From positions 1 to 64,000 of the forward strand of contig JAYQTA010000004.1 of assembly GCA_038147155.1 (NCBI GenBank): a stretch of DNA of 64,000 nucleotides, written 5' to 3'. The notes beneath the pieces were generated by a model. It was given only the letters and a program-made list of their open reading frames with translations. It did no database searches and was not told the DNA's origin. Shown in pieces: positions 16,857-24,785 of this stretch (the stretch's first letter is position 1; each line of letters begins with the position of its first letter). The position numbers and the translations under genes are program-made. Source of the stretch: Australimonas brisbanensis. GTDB taxonomy: Bacteria; Chloroflexota; Dehalococcoidia; Lucifugimonadales; Australimonadaceae.

Positions 16857-16890
16857 GGGCCTGGGCCCATGATAGGGCAGGGGGGAAGCG

Positions 16891-17433
16891 CTACACGGCC
16901 AGGAGCTGGTCAATCAGCTCCTCCAGCTTCTCGCGGGGCATCAGCCCGCTCCAGGAGCGCAGCAGCTGCCCGTCCGGGTAGAAGAAGAGGGTGGTGGGCA
17001 TGCCCAGCACCTGGAAGTTGCGCGTCACCGCATCGTCGAAGGTGGTGCCCGCGGGGTAGGTGATGCCCAGGTCCGCCAGCAGCGCCTGGCCCTGCTCGCG
17101 CGAGCCCAACAGCACCTGCGGGCCGATGTCCACGCCCAGGATGGTCACTTCGTGGGCGCGAGCAGCGGCTACTTCCTGGAAGTCCGGCATCTCCGCACGG
17201 CAGGGGGGGCAGAGGGCGGCCCAGAAGTTCACCACCACCGGCTTGCCCTGGGCCAGGAGCGCGGAGAGCGTCACCTCCTCGCCCCCCAGCGTCTCGGCGC
17301 CCTGGTAGGCGCTGATGAGCAGGTCTGGCGTGTCCAACCGCACCTCGCCGGGCGCGCGGGTGGACGCTGAGCCGCACCCCGCCAGAGCCAGCGCGGCGAG
17401 GGTGAGCAGCAGGACGGGGACGATGCGGGTCAT
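16891..17433 (-). CDS. TlpA/ResA-like thiol-disulfide lipoprotein
   Basis: This is an exported thioredoxin-fold protein. The signal peptide ends in a lipobox, ALAGC, with the lipidated cysteine at residue 20. The redox motif is WAALCPPCRAEMP (Cys75 and Cys78), and the conserved cis-proline is in VLGMPTTLFF. At 180 residues it is full length. Such proteins reduce apocytochrome or other extracytoplasmic thiols. It lies just upstream of HemQ on the other strand, divergent from it, which may be coincidental. Confidence 0.9.
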   Translation of the reverse strand: MTRIVPVLLLTLAALALAGCGSASTRAPGEVRLDTPDLLISAYQGAETLGGEEVTLSALLAQGKPVVVNFWAALCPPCRAEMPDFQEVAAARAHEVTILGVDIGPQVLLGSREQGQALLADLGITYPAGTTFDDAVTRNFQVLGMPTTLFFYPDGQLLRSWSGLMPREKLEELIDQLLAV

Positions 17434-17566
17434 GGAGCGCTCCTGGGTGGGCTGGGCCGCAGGGGTGATTGTACAGAGCCCACGGCCTGTTTGATGGCTA
17501 ACCCGGTGTTCGCGGTGCGTCGGGAGCGCGATGATAGGGTTGACCCATCAGCACGCGGAGGCCTTC

Positions 17567-18265
17567 ATGACCAGTGAGATGCCCACCCAGGTGGTCAAGT
17601 ACACCTTCTACAAGCTCGATCGGGCCTGGCGGCGCCTGCCCGCCGCCGAGCGCGCCGATGCCAAGCGGGAACTCGCCGGGGAGCTGGCCAAGGCGGCGGA
17701 CGAGGGGATGATGGTCAAGGCCTACACCCTCATGGGCATGCGGGGCGATGCCGACTTCATGCTTTGGTGGGTGAGCCCGGATCTGGAGGGGGTGCAGCGC
17801 CTGGCCACGGCGGTGGCGTCCACCCGGCTGGGTGCCTACCTCGACACCCCGCACTCCTACCTGGCCCTCACGCGCCGGAGCATCTACATCAACGAGCACG
17901 AGCACGAGGGGTCGGAGTCGCGCACGCGGGTGCGGCCCATGAACCGCCCCTACCTGTTCGTCTACCCCTTCATCAAGACCCACGGCTGGTACCAGCTCTC
18001 CCAGGACGAGCGCCAGCGGCTGATGGAGGAGCACTTCGCGGTGGGGCACAAGTACCCCGACGTGAAGATCCATACCACCTACTCCTACGGCCTGGACGAC
18101 CAGGAGTTCGTCCTGGGCTTCGAGGCCTCGGACCCGCGCCGGTTCCTGGATCTGATCATGGACCTGCGCACCGCCGAGCAGCGCCCCTACACCGAGCGGG
18201 ACGTACCCATCTTCACCTGCCTGCTGGGCACGGTGGAGGCGGTGCTGGACAGCCTCGGCGGCTAG
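17567..18265 (+). CDS. hemQ: Coproheme decarboxylase HemQ (chlorite dismutase family)
   Basis: HemQ converts coproheme to heme b in the coproporphyrin-dependent pathway. The 232-residue protein has the family segments RPYLFVYPFIKTHGWYQL, LMEEHFAVGHKYPDV (the His is the probable heme ligand) and TTYSYGLDDQEFVLGFE. These match HemQ better than true chlorite dismutases. The start at 17567 has GGAG 5 bases upstream; an earlier ATG at 17531 would add 12 residues without such a site. No other heme genes lie in the window. Confidence 0.88.
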   Translation: MTSEMPTQVVKYTFYKLDRAWRRLPAAERADAKRELAGELAKAADEGMMVKAYTLMGMRGDADFMLWWVSPDLEGVQRLATAVASTRLGAYLDTPHSYLALTRRSIYINEHEHEGSESRTRVRPMNRPYLFVYPFIKTHGWYQLSQDERQRLMEEHFAVGHKYPDVKIHTTYSYGLDDQEFVLGFEASDPRRFLDLIMDLRTAEQRPYTERDVPIFTCLLGTVEAVLDSLGG

Positions 18266-18286
18266 GAAGCCCACCCCGGAGAGCAC

Positions 18287-18317
18287 AGAATAGCCGGCCC
18301 TCTGGGCCGGCTATTCT
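18287..18317. terminator. Bidirectional terminator between hemQ and ferredoxin
   Basis: AGAATAGCCGGCCC (18287-18300), loop TCT, GGGCCGGCTATTCT (18304-18317): a perfect 14-bp stem with AT-rich feet on both sides, placed between two convergent genes. Confidence 0.9.
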
Positions 18318-18337
18318 CGTTGGTGCAGGTGGTGGGG

Positions 18338-18577
18338 CTACTTGTTAGCGAAGAAGTCCACCGCAGCCTGGGTGAACTTGGCCTGGTCGGCGGGCAATGC
18401 GTCGGCGGCGAAGATGGCCGCCACGGGGCAGACCGGCTCGCAGGCGGCGCAGTCGATGCACTCATCGGGGTTGATGAAGTACTGGTGCTCGCCCTCATAG
18501 ATGCAGTCCACGGGGCAGACATCCACGCACGAGGCGTCCTTGACGTCGATACAGGGTTCAGTGATGACGTAGGCCAT
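18338..18577 (-). CDS. fdxA: Seven-iron ferredoxin (3Fe-4S plus 4Fe-4S)
   Basis: The 79-residue electron carrier has the 7Fe pattern. The first cluster region is Cys9, then seven residues, Cys17, then three, Cys21 and Cys25 (PCIDVKDASCVDVCPVDC). The second is CIDCAACEPVCP. The spacing of the first group marks the [3Fe-4S] site of FdxA-type ferredoxins. The start has GGAGG about 10 bases upstream, and a TACACT -10 lies about 45 bases upstream on the minus strand. Confidence 0.92.
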   Translation of the reverse strand: MAYVITEPCIDVKDASCVDVCPVDCIYEGEHQYFINPDECIDCAACEPVCPVAAIFAADALPADQAKFTQAAVDFFANK

Positions 18578-18691
18578 GATGGGTGCACCCTCCTGGTGGT
18601 TCGCCCCGGCGGGGCGGGCACGAGTGTAGCATGCGCGCCCGCGCGGTTTCCACCGCCCAGGCGCGCATGCGGCATGCGGGATGGACGAGGA

Positions 18692-19150
18692 TCAGCTGGC
18701 GGCGAAGGGGCTGGGGCCGCCGGAGTTCTTCTTGACCGAGAGGTTCACGAAGGTCTCGGTGCGGCGGATGCCCTTGATGGCCCCGATGCGCCCGCGCAGG
18801 AACTGCGAGAGCTCCTCCGGGGAGCCCATGGCGACCCACACGAAGATGTCGTAGGCGCCCGTGGTCACGGACACGTACTGCACCTCAGAGATACTGCTCA
18901 GCGCAGCAGCCGCGGGCTCCACCTCGGCGGGGTCGACCTGCAGACCGATGAGGGCGGTGGTGCCGCGGCCCAGCTTGGCGGGGTCGGGGATGGCCACCAC
19001 GCGCAGCACGTTGTCCTGCACCAGGGTGCGGAAGCGCCGGCGCACGGTGCCCTCGCTGACCCCGGCCTGGCGGGCCAGCTCGATGTTCGAGGCGCGCCCG
19101 TCCTTCTGCAGCAGGTTGATGAGCTTCACGTCCAACTCGTCCAGCGTCAT
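18692..19150 (-). CDS. Lrp/AsnC family transcriptional regulator
   Basis: The 152-residue protein has an N-terminal helix-turn-helix (NIELARQAGVSEGTVRRRFRTL, here quoted as two parts: NIELARQAGVS and EGTVRRRF) and a C-terminal RAM (ligand-binding) domain with VTTGAYDIFVWVAMGSPEEL. Such regulators respond to amino acids or similar metabolites. It has its own promoter and a palindrome between promoter and start, which suggests autoregulation. The target genes are unknown. Confidence 0.9.
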   Translation of the reverse strand: MTLDELDVKLINLLQKDGRASNIELARQAGVSEGTVRRRFRTLVQDNVLRVVAIPDPAKLGRGTTALIGLQVDPAEVEPAAAALSSISEVQYVSVTTGAYDIFVWVAMGSPEELSQFLRGRIGAIKGIRRTETFVNLSVKKNSGGPSPFAAS

Positions 19151-19180
19151 GACTACTCCTTCGGGGATTGCGACAAACTA

Positions 19181-19196
19181 TGTGAAAACTTGCACA
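19181..19196. promoter_or_regulatory. Palindrome, probable autoregulatory operator of the Lrp-type gene
   Basis: TGTGAAAACTTGCACA has TGTG and CACA arms around an AT-rich centre, the general shape of Lrp/AsnC sites. It lies 31 bases upstream of the regulator's start, downstream of its promoter. Confidence 0.5.
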
Positions 19197-19200
19197 AGCG

Positions 19201-19229
19201 AGTATATCGTCTCCCTCTGCCTGACACAA
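19201..19229 (-). promoter_or_regulatory. Promoter of the Lrp-type regulator
   Basis: On the minus strand TTGTGT (19229-19224), a 17-base spacer and TATACT (19206-19201). Confidence 0.65.
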
Positions 19230-19312
19230 TACGTGCATACACCCACCCAAGATTGTGGCGATTCGATACGTGGACGTGCCGGTGAACGCCTCCCCGGTGA
19301 GCCTCGCGTGCG

Positions 19313-19342
19313 TTGACGCGCGCGTGAGGCGGCTGCTAGCCT
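19313..19342 (+). promoter_or_regulatory. Probable promoter of the IscA-like gene
   Basis: TTGACG (19313-19318), 18-base spacer, TAGCCT (19337-19342), 71 bases before the ATG at 19414. GAGGAGAG precedes the start. Confidence 0.55.
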
Positions 19343-19413
19343 GAGGGCACGCGCCGGTCCAGGCGCGCAGGCATGACGGCGCTCGTTACGGCGCCGCGGC
19401 GCGAGGAGAGAAC

Positions 19414-19752
19414 ATGATCACGGTTACCGAAACCGCTAGCGAGAAGCTCAAGGCCATCCTGGTCGAGGAAGGGCAGCCCTCCGGTGCCCTGCGCGTCATC
19501 GTCGTCCCCAACAACCACGGTGCCCAGTACATGCTGGCCCTGGAGGAGGGCGCCAGCGAGGACGATCTGATCCTCTTCGAGTCCAACGTCAAGGTCATCG
19601 CCGATGTGGACTCGGCCCCCCTGCTGGACGGGGCGGAGATCGACTACTCGGAGGGCCTGATGCGCTCCGGGTTCGTCATCACCAACCCCAACATCGCCTC
19701 CAGCGGCGGCGGGTGCGCCTGTGGCGGCTCCTGCGGGTGCGGCGGCCACTAG
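19414..19752 (+). CDS. HesB/IscA-type iron-sulfur carrier, variant
   Basis: The 112-residue protein follows the A-type carrier fold: MITVTETASEKLKAIL, then ALRVIVV, then DYSEGLMRSGFVITNPN. Canonical members bind iron-sulfur clusters with one cysteine in the GGCSGxxY loop and a C-terminal CGCG pair. Here the loop reads PNNHGAQYML, so the first cysteine is missing, while the tail is enriched in cysteines (GGGCACGGSCGCGGH). Cluster binding by the tail alone, perhaps between subunits, is an inference. Confidence 0.82.
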   Translation: MITVTETASEKLKAILVEEGQPSGALRVIVVPNNHGAQYMLALEEGASEDDLILFESNVKVIADVDSAPLLDGAEIDYSEGLMRSGFVITNPNIASSGGGCACGGSCGCGGH

Positions 19753-19776
19753 GCCTCGTCTCGACATCGCTCACCT

Positions 19777-19802
19777 GAAGGGCGCCCCACGGGGCGCCCT
19801 TC
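19777..19802 (+). terminator. Terminator after the IscA-like gene
   Basis: GAAGGGCGCCCC (19777-19788), AC, GGGGCGCCCTTC (19791-19802), then GTCGTT. The perfect 12-bp palindrome would close with a small loop of the central bases. Confidence 0.8.
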
Positions 19803-19874
19803 GTCGTTGGGGGGAACCGGACAGTCCCCGGGCGCGTCCAAGGATGAGGAACGCTCTTGAAGCGGGAGGTTGCG

Positions 19875-20072
19875 ATGGACTGGGGATTCCTGCTCTGGCT
19901 GGCGATGGTGGTGATGGGCGCGGCCAGCATCTTCGGCGGCGTGGTGCTCTACCGGGGCGCATCGACGGCGGGGGCCCGTGGGGCGGGTGCGGCGCTGGCG
20001 GCGGGCGGGGCGGTGCTGGTGGCCATCGCCATCTTTACCCTGCCGGTCTCCAGTTCCACCTCTGCCGGCTAG
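19875..20072 (+). CDS. Small membrane protein
   Basis: The 65-residue protein has two hydrophobic helices (about 4-26 and 36-57) joined by a short charged or glycine loop (YRGASTAGARGAG) and ends in Ser/Thr. The ATG at 19875 has GGGAGG 7 bases upstream. Function unknown. Its stop overlaps the convergent oxidoreductase stop in a shared CTAG. Confidence 0.6.
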   Translation: MDWGFLLWLAMVVMGAASIFGGVVLYRGASTAGARGAGAALAAGGAVLVAIAIFTLPVSSSTSAG

Positions 20073-21094
20073 GCGAGGCGCACCCGCTCCCCGGTGCGCG
20101 CCGAGCGCACCATGGCCTCGGTGATGCGCGCGGCGGCGAGACCGTCCTCCCCCGTTGCGGCAGGGGTTCCCTCGCCCCGGACGGCGGCACAGAACGCCTC
20201 CACCTGGAGGGTGTAGGGCTCCAGCCCATCGGGCGGGTCGTAGCTGGCCTGCTCCTGCACGCCCTGGGTCTGCACGCTGAGCGTGCCCTGGCGGGACATC
20301 TCGATGCTCCCCGCCACCCGCGCCGCACCGCCGGAGCCGTAGATGGCCAGGTCGTTGTGCGGGTAGTGCGGGGTGCGCCTCCCCGTCATCACCGTGGCGA
20401 GGGCCCCGGAGCGAAACCGCAGCGCCAGGGTTACCAGTTCCTCCAGGGGCGCTGACTCGGTGGCGTCGGTGAGTGCGCTCACCTCGGTCACCTCATCGTT
20501 CAAGACGAACCGCAGCAGGTCGACGCAGTGAACGCCCGTGGCCATGAACGCGCCCGCACCCACCTTGGCCGGGTCGTCCCACCAGGCCTGGAGCGCGGGG
20601 CGCGGCGGTGGCTTCACCTGCCCCACGGTGCCCCGGCCCCAGTTGGCCTCCGCCAGGGAGACGGTGCCCAGCGCCCCCTGCGCCGCCAGTGCGCGCAAAC
20701 GCACGTGGCCGGGGTGCGTGCGCAGGTGGAAGCCCACGCCCAGGTGGACACCCGCCCGCGCGCACACAGCCACCATCGCCTCGGCGTCGGCCACGGTGGT
20801 GGCCATGGGCTTCTCCACCAGCACGTGCTTGCCCGCCGCCGCCGCCGCTTCTGTGTGCTCGCGGTGCAGGAAGTTGGGCGAGGCGATGTACACCACCTGC
20901 ACGGCGGGGTCGGCGAGGGCCGCGGACAGGTCCGTGTAGGGCACGCCGCCGTGCCTGTCCGTGAAGGCGCGGGCGCGGCCCGCGTCACGGCTGACGGCGG
21001 CGGCCACGTGGGCACCGTGCGCGGCGGCGATGGCGGGGGCCATCTTGGTGTCGGGGTGGCGCCCCGTGCTGACGATGGCCCAGCCGATGGACAT
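20069..21094 (-). CDS. Gfo/Idh/MocA family NAD(P)-dependent oxidoreductase
   Basis: The 341-residue protein has an N-terminal Rossmann domain (IGWAIVSTGRHPD, where the usual GxGxxG is loosened), the family signature VEKPMATTVADAEAMV (lysine of the EKP motif) and a C-terminal alpha/beta substrate domain. Members oxidise sugars, inositols or bile-pigment-like substrates; the substrate here is unknown. I chose the ATG at 21094; a longer frame adds 35 low-complexity residues. Confidence 0.87.
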   Translation of the reverse strand: MSIGWAIVSTGRHPDTKMAPAIAAAHGAHVAAAVSRDAGRARAFTDRHGGVPYTDLSAALADPAVQVVYIASPNFLHREHTEAAAAAGKHVLVEKPMATTVADAEAMVAVCARAGVHLGVGFHLRTHPGHVRLRALAAQGALGTVSLAEANWGRGTVGQVKPPPRPALQAWWDDPAKVGAGAFMATGVHCVDLLRFVLNDEVTEVSALTDATESAPLEELVTLALRFRSGALATVMTGRRTPHYPHNDLAIYGSGGAARVAGSIEMSRQGTLSVQTQGVQEQASYDPPDGLEPYTLQVEAFCAAVRGEGTPAATGEDGLAAARITEAMVRSARTGERVRLA

Positions 21095-21149
21095 GCGCTT
21101 GCTCCTGCCTTGGGGGTGCCGGAAGGGTAGGCGCGGGCTCGCCGGGTGT

Positions 21150-22076
21150 CTACTCGCCGGAGACGTACTTGTAGGCGGAGAGGGCGGCGGTGATGCCATC
21201 GCCCACGGCCGCGCCCAGCTGGCGCTCTGAGTGCTGGCGCACGTCGCCTGCGGCGAACACGCCCTCCGCGCTGGTGCGCATCAGCAGGTCGGTCACCACG
21301 TGGCCCGCGCTATCCAACTCCACCACCCCGCGCATGAACTCGTTGTTGGGGTGGAAGCCGATGTAGATGAACACGCCCTCCGTGGGGCGCTCGGAGGTCT
21401 CCCCGGTCTTGAGGTTCTTCACGGCGATGGAGCCGACGGCCCCGTTGCCCCTGATCTCCTCCACCACCGTGTCCCACACAAAGGACATGTTGGGCGTGTC
21501 GAAGGCGCGCTGCTGAAGCACCTTGGTTGCGCGCAGCTCATCGCGCCGGTGCACCACCGTCACGGTCTTGGCCAGCCGGGTGAGGTAGAGCCCCTCGTCC
21601 AGTGCCGCATCGCCCCCGCCCACCACCGTCACGTCCATGCCCTTGAAGAAGTTGCCATCGCAGGTGGCGCAGTATGAGACGCCCCGGCCGGAGTAGGCGT
21701 CCTCGCCGGGCACCTCCAGCTTGTTGTGCTCACCGCCCGAGGCGATGATCACGGCCCTGGCGGTGTATGTGGCCTCATCGCCCACCACCCGCTTCACCTC
21801 GCCGGAGGCGTCCAGCGACTTCACCGAGTCGAAGGCGTACTGGGCCCCGAAGCGGGTGGCCTGCTGCTCGAAGCTCTGCGCCAGCTCCGGGCCGCCGATG
21901 CCGTTGGGGAAGCCGGGGTAGTTCTCGATCTCGCCCGTGAGCAGGATCTGCCCGCCCAGCCCCTGGCGCTCGATGACCAGGGTCTTGAGCATGGCTCGCG
22001 TGTTGTAGACGGCGGCGGCCAGGCCTGCCGCACCGCCTCCGATGATGACGACGTCGTACTGCGCTTCCTCTGCCAT
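21150..22076 (-). CDS. trxB: Thioredoxin-disulfide reductase
   Basis: TrxB reduces thioredoxin with NADPH. The 308-residue flavoprotein has the FAD motif GGGAAGLAAAVY near the N-terminus, the redox pair in SYCATCDG, the NADPH motif VVGGGDAALDEGLYL and the C-terminal GVFAAGDVR FAD segment. All active-site residues are present. GGAGG lies about 12 bases upstream of the start. No trxA is adjacent. Confidence 0.95.
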   Translation of the reverse strand: MAEEAQYDVVIIGGGAAGLAAAVYNTRAMLKTLVIERQGLGGQILLTGEIENYPGFPNGIGGPELAQSFEQQATRFGAQYAFDSVKSLDASGEVKRVVGDEATYTARAVIIASGGEHNKLEVPGEDAYSGRGVSYCATCDGNFFKGMDVTVVGGGDAALDEGLYLTRLAKTVTVVHRRDELRATKVLQQRAFDTPNMSFVWDTVVEEIRGNGAVGSIAVKNLKTGETSERPTEGVFIYIGFHPNNEFMRGVVELDSAGHVVTDLLMRTSAEGVFAAGDVRQHSERQLGAAVGDGITAALSAYKYVSGE

Positions 22077-22138
22077 GCGGGACGGGCCTCCTGTGGGGGT
22101 CTGCTAGGGGTGTGATGCGCGCCGGTGCCGGGGCGGTG

Positions 22139-23554
22139 CTAGGCGTGGTAGCGGTAGCCTGAATCGACGCGGTCACGGTTGAGGCGGCGGGTCAGGTGCA
22201 GCCCCTCCAACACCAGCTCCATGCCCGATGCCTGAGCCGCGGGAGATCCGGTGGCGCCCAGCGCCTCCAGGGCGGCGGACATGCCGGGCACGCGGCCCAG
22301 GGCCTGCACGTACAGGGCGGAGGGGGCCTCGGCGCCCACCTCCACCGCCTCGCCCGACTCGAAGGCCTCCACCACCGGGTCCAGGTCCACCTTGCCCAGG
22401 CGCCGCTCGAAGACGGCCAGCGCCGCGCGCTTGGCGATATCGTCCAGCACCTTGCCCTCGCGGCCCTCCTCCATCGTCTCCAGCTCCACCTTGCCCAGGG
22501 TGGAGGCGATCATGTAGCCCAGGTCCGTGGGGCGCGGCACCGCCTGCTCCTCGTTGAAGCCGATGGCCCGGCGCACGGCGTTGGCCAACACCGTCTCGTA
22601 GTTGGCGATGGACACGCGCACGCTGACGCCGGAGCGCTGGTTGATCTCCTGGTGCCGGCGGGCGATGGCGGTGAACTCGGCCACCAGCTCAGCCATGTAG
22701 TCCGGCACCTGGAGCATGGCGTCGGTGTCGGGGAAGCGGGTGCGCTCCGCCTCCATGATGGCGACCTCGTGGGCCACCTGCTTGGGGTAGTGGGTGCGTA
22801 TCTGCGCCCCGTAGCGGTCCTTGAGCGGGGTGATGATGCGCCCGCGGTTGGTGTAGTCCTCCGGGTTGGCCGAGGCCATGACGAAGATGTCCAGGGGCAG
22901 CCGCACGCGGTAGCCCTTGATCTGGACGTCGCGCTCCTCCATCAGGTTGAACAGGCCCACCTGGATGCGCTCGGCCAGGTCCGGCAGCTCGTTGATGCAG
23001 AAGATGCCCCGGTTGGAACGGGGGATGAGGCCGTAGTGGATCGCCAGCTCATCGGACAGGTAGCGCCCCTCGGCGATGCGGATGGGGTCAACGTCGCCGA
23101 TGAGGTCGGCGATGGAGATGTCGGGGGTGGCCAGCTTCTCGCCGTAGCGGTGCTCGCGGCCCACCCACTCCACGGGGGTGTCGTCACCCTCAGCGGCGAT
23201 GAGGTCGATGGCGTAGCGGGAGATGGGGGCGAGGGGGTCGTCGTTCACCTCGGAGCCCTTGACGATGGGTATCTCCGGGTCCAGCAGGTCCACCAGGGAG
23301 CGGATGATGCGGGATTTGGCCTGCCCGCGCTCGCCGAGCAGGATGATGTCCTGCCCCGCCAGCAGCGCGTTCTGGATCTGCGGGATCACGGTGTCCTCGT
23401 ACCCCACCACGCCGGGGAAGAGAGGCTCCCCTGAGCGCATGCGGGCGATGAGGTTGCGGCGCAGCTCCTCGCGCACGGGCACCGGCGCGTAGCCCGAGGC
23501 CTTGAGGGCACCCAGGGTGGCTGGCTTCTTCGAGGACTTGGGGGTGGCAGGCAA
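22139..23554 (-). CDS. MoxR/magnesium-chelatase-I-like AAA+ ATPase
   Basis: The 471-residue protein resembles the BchI-like branch of AAA+ ATPases (PLFPGVVGYEDTVIPQIQNA, then SANPEDYTNRGRIITPLKDR, the sensor region). Its Walker A is LGERGQAKSR, with Ala where the motif usually has Gly. Walker B is GIFCINELPDL. MoxR ATPases usually work with a von Willebrand A partner as chaperones, but no such gene lies next to it here. The start is a TTG with GGAGGGG 4 bases upstream. Function beyond ATP-driven remodelling is unknown. Confidence 0.82.
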   Translation of the reverse strand: MPATPKSSKKPATLGALKASGYAPVPVREELRRNLIARMRSGEPLFPGVVGYEDTVIPQIQNALLAGQDIILLGERGQAKSRIIRSLVDLLDPEIPIVKGSEVNDDPLAPISRYAIDLIAAEGDDTPVEWVGREHRYGEKLATPDISIADLIGDVDPIRIAEGRYLSDELAIHYGLIPRSNRGIFCINELPDLAERIQVGLFNLMEERDVQIKGYRVRLPLDIFVMASANPEDYTNRGRIITPLKDRYGAQIRTHYPKQVAHEVAIMEAERTRFPDTDAMLQVPDYMAELVAEFTAIARRHQEINQRSGVSVRVSIANYETVLANAVRRAIGFNEEQAVPRPTDLGYMIASTLGKVELETMEEGREGKVLDDIAKRAALAVFERRLGKVDLDPVVEAFESGEAVEVGAEAPSALYVQALGRVPGMSAALEALGATGSPAAQASGMELVLEGLHLTRRLNRDRVDSGYRYHA

Positions 23555-23893
23555 TGGGCCCCTCCGGCCGCGGTTGCGGCGGGTACGGGGCCCATTCTAC
23601 GGACGGGGGGAGAGGGTCACAACTCGGGGACGGCGGAGGGAGCGATGCGGGCGGGGTGGGGCCCACCGGGGAGTATCAGCGGTAGAGCCCCACACCCGCC
23701 ACGCTGGGGAAGGAGCGGCAGGGACCATCGCCCTCGATGACCACGTTCTCGATGTCCACCACCACTGCGGCGCCCAGGGAGTCCGGGCGCGAGAGGGCGG
23801 CGGTCAGCGCGTCGGCCAGGGAGCCAGCCAGCGTGGGCGGGCAGCAACCGGCCAGCTCGTTCTCTCGTTCCCCTCTCCGTCAGGTCCGCTCGA
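23555..23893. other. 339-base intergenic region with an orphan reading frame
   Basis: This stretch between the MoxR gene and the fibronectin-III gene holds no gene with a clear start. An open minus-strand frame (23676-23877) described separately has coding-like composition but no ATG or GTG start. No terminator or tRNA was seen. Confidence 0.5.
23676..23877 (-). pseudogene. Orphan C-terminal coding-like fragment
   Basis: The frame encodes about 67 residues with strong third-position GC, ending in DSLGAAVVVDIENVVIEG and then DGPCRSFPSVAGVGLYR before a TGA at 23676-23678. It opens after a TGA near 23878 and offers no normal start codon near its beginning. It lies just downstream of the fibronectin-III gene on the same strand, so it could be the tail of a decayed surface protein. 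I do not recognise it. Confidence 0.3.
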
Positions 23894-24508
23894 TCAGTTC
23901 AGGAGGGTGGCCGATGCCCCGTTGGAGGGCCCCGACTCGTTCCCGTCCTGATCCACCGCCGTCACCAGGTAGTGGTAGGTGACCCCAGCGCTCACATCGC
24001 CGTCCAGGTGGGCCGAACCCGTCACCCCTGAGGCCACCCTGGCGTAGGGGCCATTTGCGGCCTCGGACCGGTAGACGTGGTAGCCGTCCAGAAGGGTCAC
24101 CGCCACGTCCGACCAGTCCAGGGCCACCAGGCCCACTCCCGCCGTCGCCACCAGGTTCGCCGGAGCGGGGGGCAGGGCTGCCTGCGCCTCGTCCAGCCTG
24201 GCCTGGAGCGTCGTCGCCAGGCCATCGAACTGCAGGGCGAGGGTCTGGGCGTAGGCGCTAATCTGGTCCCTGCGGGACTCGGCGAGCGCCAGATCGGGGT
24301 TCTCCCGGATCGCCACCAGGTCGTTGATGATGCCCTCGTGCATCCCGCCGATCTTCCCGAAGGTCGTCTCGGCGGCCTGCGTGCTGAAGGCGGCATCCGG
24401 GTCCACCTCGGCGGTGGCCTCGCCGGTGCCCAGCGGGGACATCCCCAGGGCGGTGGCCAGCGTGCCCAGCACCAGCATCATCACTCCCAGTACCGTCACA
24501 ACCTGCAT
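23894..24508 (-). CDS. Membrane-anchored protein with a fibronectin type III domain
   Basis: The 204-residue protein starts with a hydrophobic helix (about 2-24) suited to a signal anchor. Residues 30-112 look helical (FGKIGGMHEGIINDLVAIRE, then QARLDEAQAAL). A fibronectin type III domain fills 113-200: PPAPANLVATAGVGLVALDW, then YHVYRSEAANGPYARV, then YHYLVTAVDQDGNES. Such domains mediate surface contacts. GGAGAGG lies upstream of the ATG. Confidence 0.75.
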   Translation of the reverse strand: MQVVTVLGVMMLVLGTLATALGMSPLGTGEATAEVDPDAAFSTQAAETTFGKIGGMHEGIINDLVAIRENPDLALAESRRDQISAYAQTLALQFDGLATTLQARLDEAQAALPPAPANLVATAGVGLVALDWSDVAVTLLDGYHVYRSEAANGPYARVASGVTGSAHLDGDVSAGVTYHYLVTAVDQDGNESGPSNGASATLLN

Positions 24509-24644
24509 CGTGGCCCTCTCCGGCCTGCCCGGACGGGCCGTTGGCAGGGCTCCCGTCCGTTCGATTGGGTGCTAACCCCCAACCGATGCTGCAAGTCTGC
24601 ACCACCCGGCGGGGGCTGCCACCCTCCGGGCGGATGATTCTGGA

Positions 24645-24664
24645 AACCGACCGGAGGGTCGGTT
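24645..24664. terminator. Short inverted repeat upstream of the EamA gene
   Basis: AACCGACC, loop GGAG, GGTCGGTT: an 8-bp perfect stem. On the minus strand it is followed by TTTCC. It may be a weak terminator or an operator for the promoter 50 bases downstream. Confidence 0.35.
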
Positions 24665-24712
24665 CCTCACCCGTTGGGGTGAGCCCACCCCTGGCCTCGC
24701 GCGCGGGGGCCT

Positions 24713-24741
24713 TTGACATGGCACGGGGCCCTCCCTAGCAT
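24713..24741 (+). promoter_or_regulatory. sigma70 promoter of the EamA transporter gene
   Basis: TTGACA (24713-24718), 17-base spacer, TAGCAT (24736-24741); a near-consensus promoter. Confidence 0.8.
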
Positions 24742-24785
24742 GGCCGCCAGGGGCACGCGCCCCATCTGCATCCGGAGGCCCCGCC

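Noticed and set aside
16857..16880. Leaderless promoter for the DASS-like stump
   Set aside because: TATCAT is present on the minus strand but lies twelve, not six, bases before the ATG, so it was not counted with the leaderless set.
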